The notes beneath the pieces are model-generated. The model worked only from the letters and a program-made list of their open reading frames with translations. It was not told where the DNA came from and did no database searches. This document shows, piece after piece, positions 5,446-8,012 of a stretch of DNA of 8,012 bases (positions within the stretch are counted from its first letter, which is position 1; each line of letters starts with the position of its first letter). Source of the stretch: an uncultured Balneolaceae bacterium (GTDB lineage Bacteria; Bacteroidota; Rhodothermia; Balneolales; Balneolaceae); contig CALJMB010000074.1 in NCBI GenBank assembly GCA_937982515.1, forward strand, positions 1 to 8,012. The letters run 5' to 3'. Made by a program: the position numbers and the translations under genes.

Positions 5446-7875
5446 ATGAATAAATATTTCTGGATTGTTTTTTTTTCTACTCTCTGCATGTTGATTTTAT
5501 GGCTGTTTTTAAACCCTTCAGGTCATCACAGAAATACTTCCTCCCCACAGTTCCCCTTATATGCCGATGCGACTTTAGCTGAAGCTCATACCATGAGCAA
5601 AGATCTTAAAGCTCCGGACTATGATCGCTTTTCCAGCCTGAGAATACCTCCTCTCTCTCCGGAAAAAGCGCTGGAAACATTTAGCCTGGAAGAGGGATTT
5701 CGCATTGAAATTGTGGCCCATGAGCCACACATAGCAGATCCGATAGCTATGGACATCGATCCGGACGGGCGTTTATGGGTTGTTGAAATGACCTCTTTCA
5801 TGCCTGTACACGACCAGGAGGAGGAGAAAACCACATTACTGGAACGGGTTCCCCGGAGCCGTATCGTTGTGCTCGAAGATACCACCGGGGATGGAAGGAT
5901 GGATCACAGCTGGACCTTCATGGAAGGGCTGATCCTGCCCCGGTCGGTCAAAGTATTAGATGATGGCGTTCTTGTCGCTGAACCACCCAATGTTTGGTTC
6001 ATACAAGATACAACAGGCGATGGGATAGGCGATACAAAAGAGATTATATATTCGTCCTATGGCGATACAGCCTCCTACAATGTAGAACACATGACCAATG
6101 GACTCATGTGGGGAATGGATAACAGAATCTACAGCGCCTACAGCGATGTCAGTCTGCAACGTATTGACAATGGATGGAAAACATACCCATTTGAGCCACT
6201 CGCCCAATGGGGAATAACTCAGGACAATTGGGGCAGGTTATATTCGGCACATAATACGCGCACGCTCAACACACATCTTTCCCCCTATGGATACAGCCAC
6301 CGAAATCCTGAGTTTCCCCTTAAAAAAGGTATCTACCGGAATATTGCTGAGCGTGAGACCATGTGGCCGGCTCGTCCCACCGGCGTAAACCGTGGATACA
6401 GGGTAAACAGCGAGGTACGTGAAGATGGAACGTTGAAGCGTAGCACTGCCACAACAGGTCCGGTTATATACCGGGGCAGCCAATATGGAAAAGAATATCA
6501 GGGCAACGCATTTGTTCCGGAGCCTGCGGGAAATCTAATCAAACGTTTGATTAATCTTGATGAAGATCCAGGCGCCATAGAAGCTAAAGCCCGTTTCGCG
6601 TACGAAGGTCGTGAATTTTTAACCTCTACCGATGAACGGTTCCGCCCTGTTAATATGTATAATGCCCCTGATGGTTCGTTATACGTGGTAGATATGTACC
6701 GGGGGATTTTTCAGCATGCCAGGTATTTAACCGATTATCTGAGAAAATATGCCGTAGCGCATGATCTCCACCTGCCTGAGGAAAAGGGACAATTCGGCCG
6801 TATTTACAGAATTGTTCGGGAAGACCATCCTATAGACTACGATGCTCCAAAACTTAGTCAAAAGAAACCCAGGGAGTTGGTTCAGTTTCTGACTCATGAA
6901 AATGGCTGGATCCGTGATACCGCTCAGCAACTCCTCGTACAACGCTCGCCTGCCGAGGTAGTTCCGGAGCTTGTACAGTTGGTACTCGATATGCAGGCCC
7001 CTTATTATACGCGTCTCCAAGCCCTCTGGACGCTAGACGGTATGGAAAAGGCTCATCATAATACCTCACAGTTATATGAAGTAGCTATCTCTGCTCTGGA
7101 TGATCCGCACCCACGCATACGTGCAGCAGCCCTTCGTATTTTGGAACCGGAGCTCAGAAGAAATTCAGCGCGTCTGATTACCCGCTTAAAACAGATGGCC
7201 AACCAGGAAACAGAACCTTTCCCTCTCCTTCAGTTGCTTGCTTCATTGGGTGAATCCGAACAACCTGAAGCCTTAGCACTTACGGCTCAAATATTAGATG
7301 ATAATATACATAACGAATACTTTCATGAGATGACTTTGACCGGCGTCTACCAAAGAGAAGAAGCCCTGCTTTCCATTCTCCGGGAGAACTATGGATGGGT
7401 TGAGGGAGAAAGCCAGGGGAAAGATAGAATCTTAACATATCTGTCTGAAGCCAGTGAAAAGTCTGACGGTACAGATCCGGATTTGCGTGGCGGTGTTTTA
7501 AATCTCTACAATCTTGGTAAACAGCAATTTCAGACCTGCTCAACCTGTCATGGAAACCAGGGAGAAGGAATAGCAGATACTGCACCATCCCTTACAGACA
7601 ACTACTGGGTCAATGGAAATCCGGAAGCATTAATTCGCATTGTATTGAATGGATACGAGGGCAGTGGAGATAAAGAGGCAAAGCTTTATCCGGGGGTAAT
7701 GCCTGCTCATCACTTTATGACAGATAAGGAAGTTGCCGCCGTGCTTACATACATACGTCAATCCTGGGGCAATACTGCTTCCCCTATAGATTCTGCCAAA
7801 GTAGCTGCCATCCGAGAAGCAACCAAAGACCGAAACATAGAATGGAAAAGCAGTGAGCTACTCGAATTTGAATAG
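5446..7875 (+). CDS. Membrane-anchored PVC-type dehydrogenase with HEAT-like region and C-terminal cytochrome c domain
   Basis: An 809-residue envelope protein, numbered from the ATG at 5446; a TTG at 5437 in the same frame is a weaker start. Residues 3-22 form one hydrophobic segment without a lipobox, so it is probably an uncleaved anchor. Residues about 77-457 match the 'putative membrane-bound dehydrogenase' (Pirellula/Verrucomicrobium N-terminal, beta-propeller-like) family: DPIAMDIDPDGRLWVVEM near 98-115, two Asp-rich DTTGDGxxD loops (145-153, 188-196) that may bind calcium, and VVDMYRG (414-420). Residues about 472-667 are helical with HEAT-like repeats. Residues 687-775 form a class I cytochrome c domain with haem site CSTCH (698-702) and probable axial Met752 in YPGVMPAHH. 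Electrons from an unknown substrate, presumably a sugar or sugar derivative, would pass to this haem. It diverges from the thuA-like gene and converges on the 5S rRNA. No Shine-Dalgarno is evident. Confidence 0.9.
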   Translation: MNKYFWIVFFSTLCMLILWLFLNPSGHHRNTSSPQFPLYADATLAEAHTMSKDLKAPDYDRFSSLRIPPLSPEKALETFSLEEGFRIEIVAHEPHIADPIAMDIDPDGRLWVVEMTSFMPVHDQEEEKTTLLERVPRSRIVVLEDTTGDGRMDHSWTFMEGLILPRSVKVLDDGVLVAEPPNVWFIQDTTGDGIGDTKEIIYSSYGDTASYNVEHMTNGLMWGMDNRIYSAYSDVSLQRIDNGWKTYPFEPLAQWGITQDNWGRLYSAHNTRTLNTHLSPYGYSHRNPEFPLKKGIYRNIAERETMWPARPTGVNRGYRVNSEVREDGTLKRSTATTGPVIYRGSQYGKEYQGNAFVPEPAGNLIKRLINLDEDPGAIEAKARFAYEGREFLTSTDERFRPVNMYNAPDGSLYVVDMYRGIFQHARYLTDYLRKYAVAHDLHLPEEKGQFGRIYRIVREDHPIDYDAPKLSQKKPRELVQFLTHENGWIRDTAQQLLVQRSPAEVVPELVQLVLDMQAPYYTRLQALWTLDGMEKAHHNTSQLYEVAISALDDPHPRIRAAALRILEPELRRNSARLITRLKQMANQETEPFPLLQLLASLGESEQPEALALTAQILDDNIHNEYFHEMTLTGVYQREEALLSILRENYGWVEGESQGKDRILTYLSEASEKSDGTDPDLRGGVLNLYNLGKQQFQTCSTCHGNQGEGIADTAPSLTDNYWVNGNPEALIRIVLNGYEGSGDKEAKLYPGVMPAHHFMTDKEVAAVLTYIRQSWGNTASPIDSAKVAAIREATKDRNIEWKSSELLEFE

Positions 7876-7931
7876 CTTACATTACATAAAAAGATGCTGT
7901 CTATAGTACAAGTAGACATGTTGGCTAGAAA

Positions 7932-7965
7932 CAAAAAAGGCTCCTTCGTATAGAAGAAGCCTTTT
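7932..7965 (-). terminator. Strong intrinsic terminator after the 5S rRNA, possibly acting in both directions
   Basis: A 13-base-pair stem is formed by 7953-7965 and 7935-7947, with one G-U wobble in the minus-strand RNA (a mismatch-type pair on the other strand) and a five-base loop (7948-7952). On the minus strand it is followed by six T residues (complement of 7933-7938), the classic Rho-independent form, about 20 bases after the 5S 3' end. The plus-strand transcript of the dehydrogenase gene also reads the hairpin, but its T tract is only the four bases at the stem end, so termination in that direction is less certain. Confidence 0.85.
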
Positions 7966-7982
7966 CAGGGGAAAAAAAAGTT

Positions 7983-8012
7983 GAGGAGGCGGGGACCTAC
8001 TCTCCCGCCTGC
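7983..8012 (-). rRNA. rrf: 5S ribosomal RNA, 3' end only
   Basis: The plus-strand string GGACCTACTCTCCCGCC is the reverse complement of the conserved 5S rRNA 3' region (GGGAGAGTAGGTC followed by the closing helix I strand CCGCCTCC). Only about 30 bases are inside the window, so the exact 3' end (between about 7983 and 7988) is approximate. The A-rich spacer and the terminator at 7932-7965 lie directly downstream, consistent with the end of an rRNA operon continuing to the right. Confidence 0.87.

Noticed and set aside
7898..7918. TGTCTA/TAGACA hairpin just after the dehydrogenase stop codon, considered as its terminator
   Set aside because: The six-pair AT-rich stem with a nine-base loop has no T tract; the hairpin at 7935-7965 is a far better candidate.

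Overview
The window most resembles a marine or saline Bacteroidota-type bacterium, possibly Balneolota/Rhodothermota. This is inference from the gene content (a ThuA-like lipoprotein beside a 'Pirellula/Verrucomicrobium-type' membrane dehydrogenase with a CxxCH haem site), from weak or absent Shine-Dalgarno sequences at most starts, and from short TAAC-rich intergenic repeats. No marker gene here fixes the taxonomy.

Layout. Positions 1-3862 hold four minus-strand genes, in transcription order from the right: a single-domain cupin (3413-3862), a Gfo/Idh/MocA oxidoreductase (2166-3326), a glycoside hydrolase family 88-like protein (602-1999) and a short-chain dehydrogenase/reductase (SDR) that runs off the left edge (1-605). 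The last two overlap by an ATGA and are probably translationally coupled. Short AT-rich gaps with seven-base repeats separate the others. Upstream on the same strand is a ThuA-like lipoprotein (4124-4882). After a 563-base divergent gap, a long plus-strand gene (5446-7875) encodes a membrane-anchored dehydrogenase with a beta-propeller-like domain, a HEAT-like helical region and a C-terminal cytochrome c domain. It converges on the 3' end of a minus-strand 5S rRNA at the right edge. A strong intrinsic terminator lies between them.

How the genes may work together (inference). The four cytoplasmic proteins (GH88-like hydrolase, NAD(P)-dependent Gfo/Idh and SDR enzymes, metal-binding cupin) look like a carbohydrate or uronate-derivative catabolic cassette. 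The ThuA-like lipoprotein and the haem dehydrogenase are predicted to act at the cell envelope, and such domains are repeatedly found together or fused. A plausible model is oxidation of a sugar at the envelope, with electrons passed to cytochrome c, and processing of the product inside the cell. The substrate cannot be read from the sequence, and no transporter, SusC/D pair or regulator is visible in this window.
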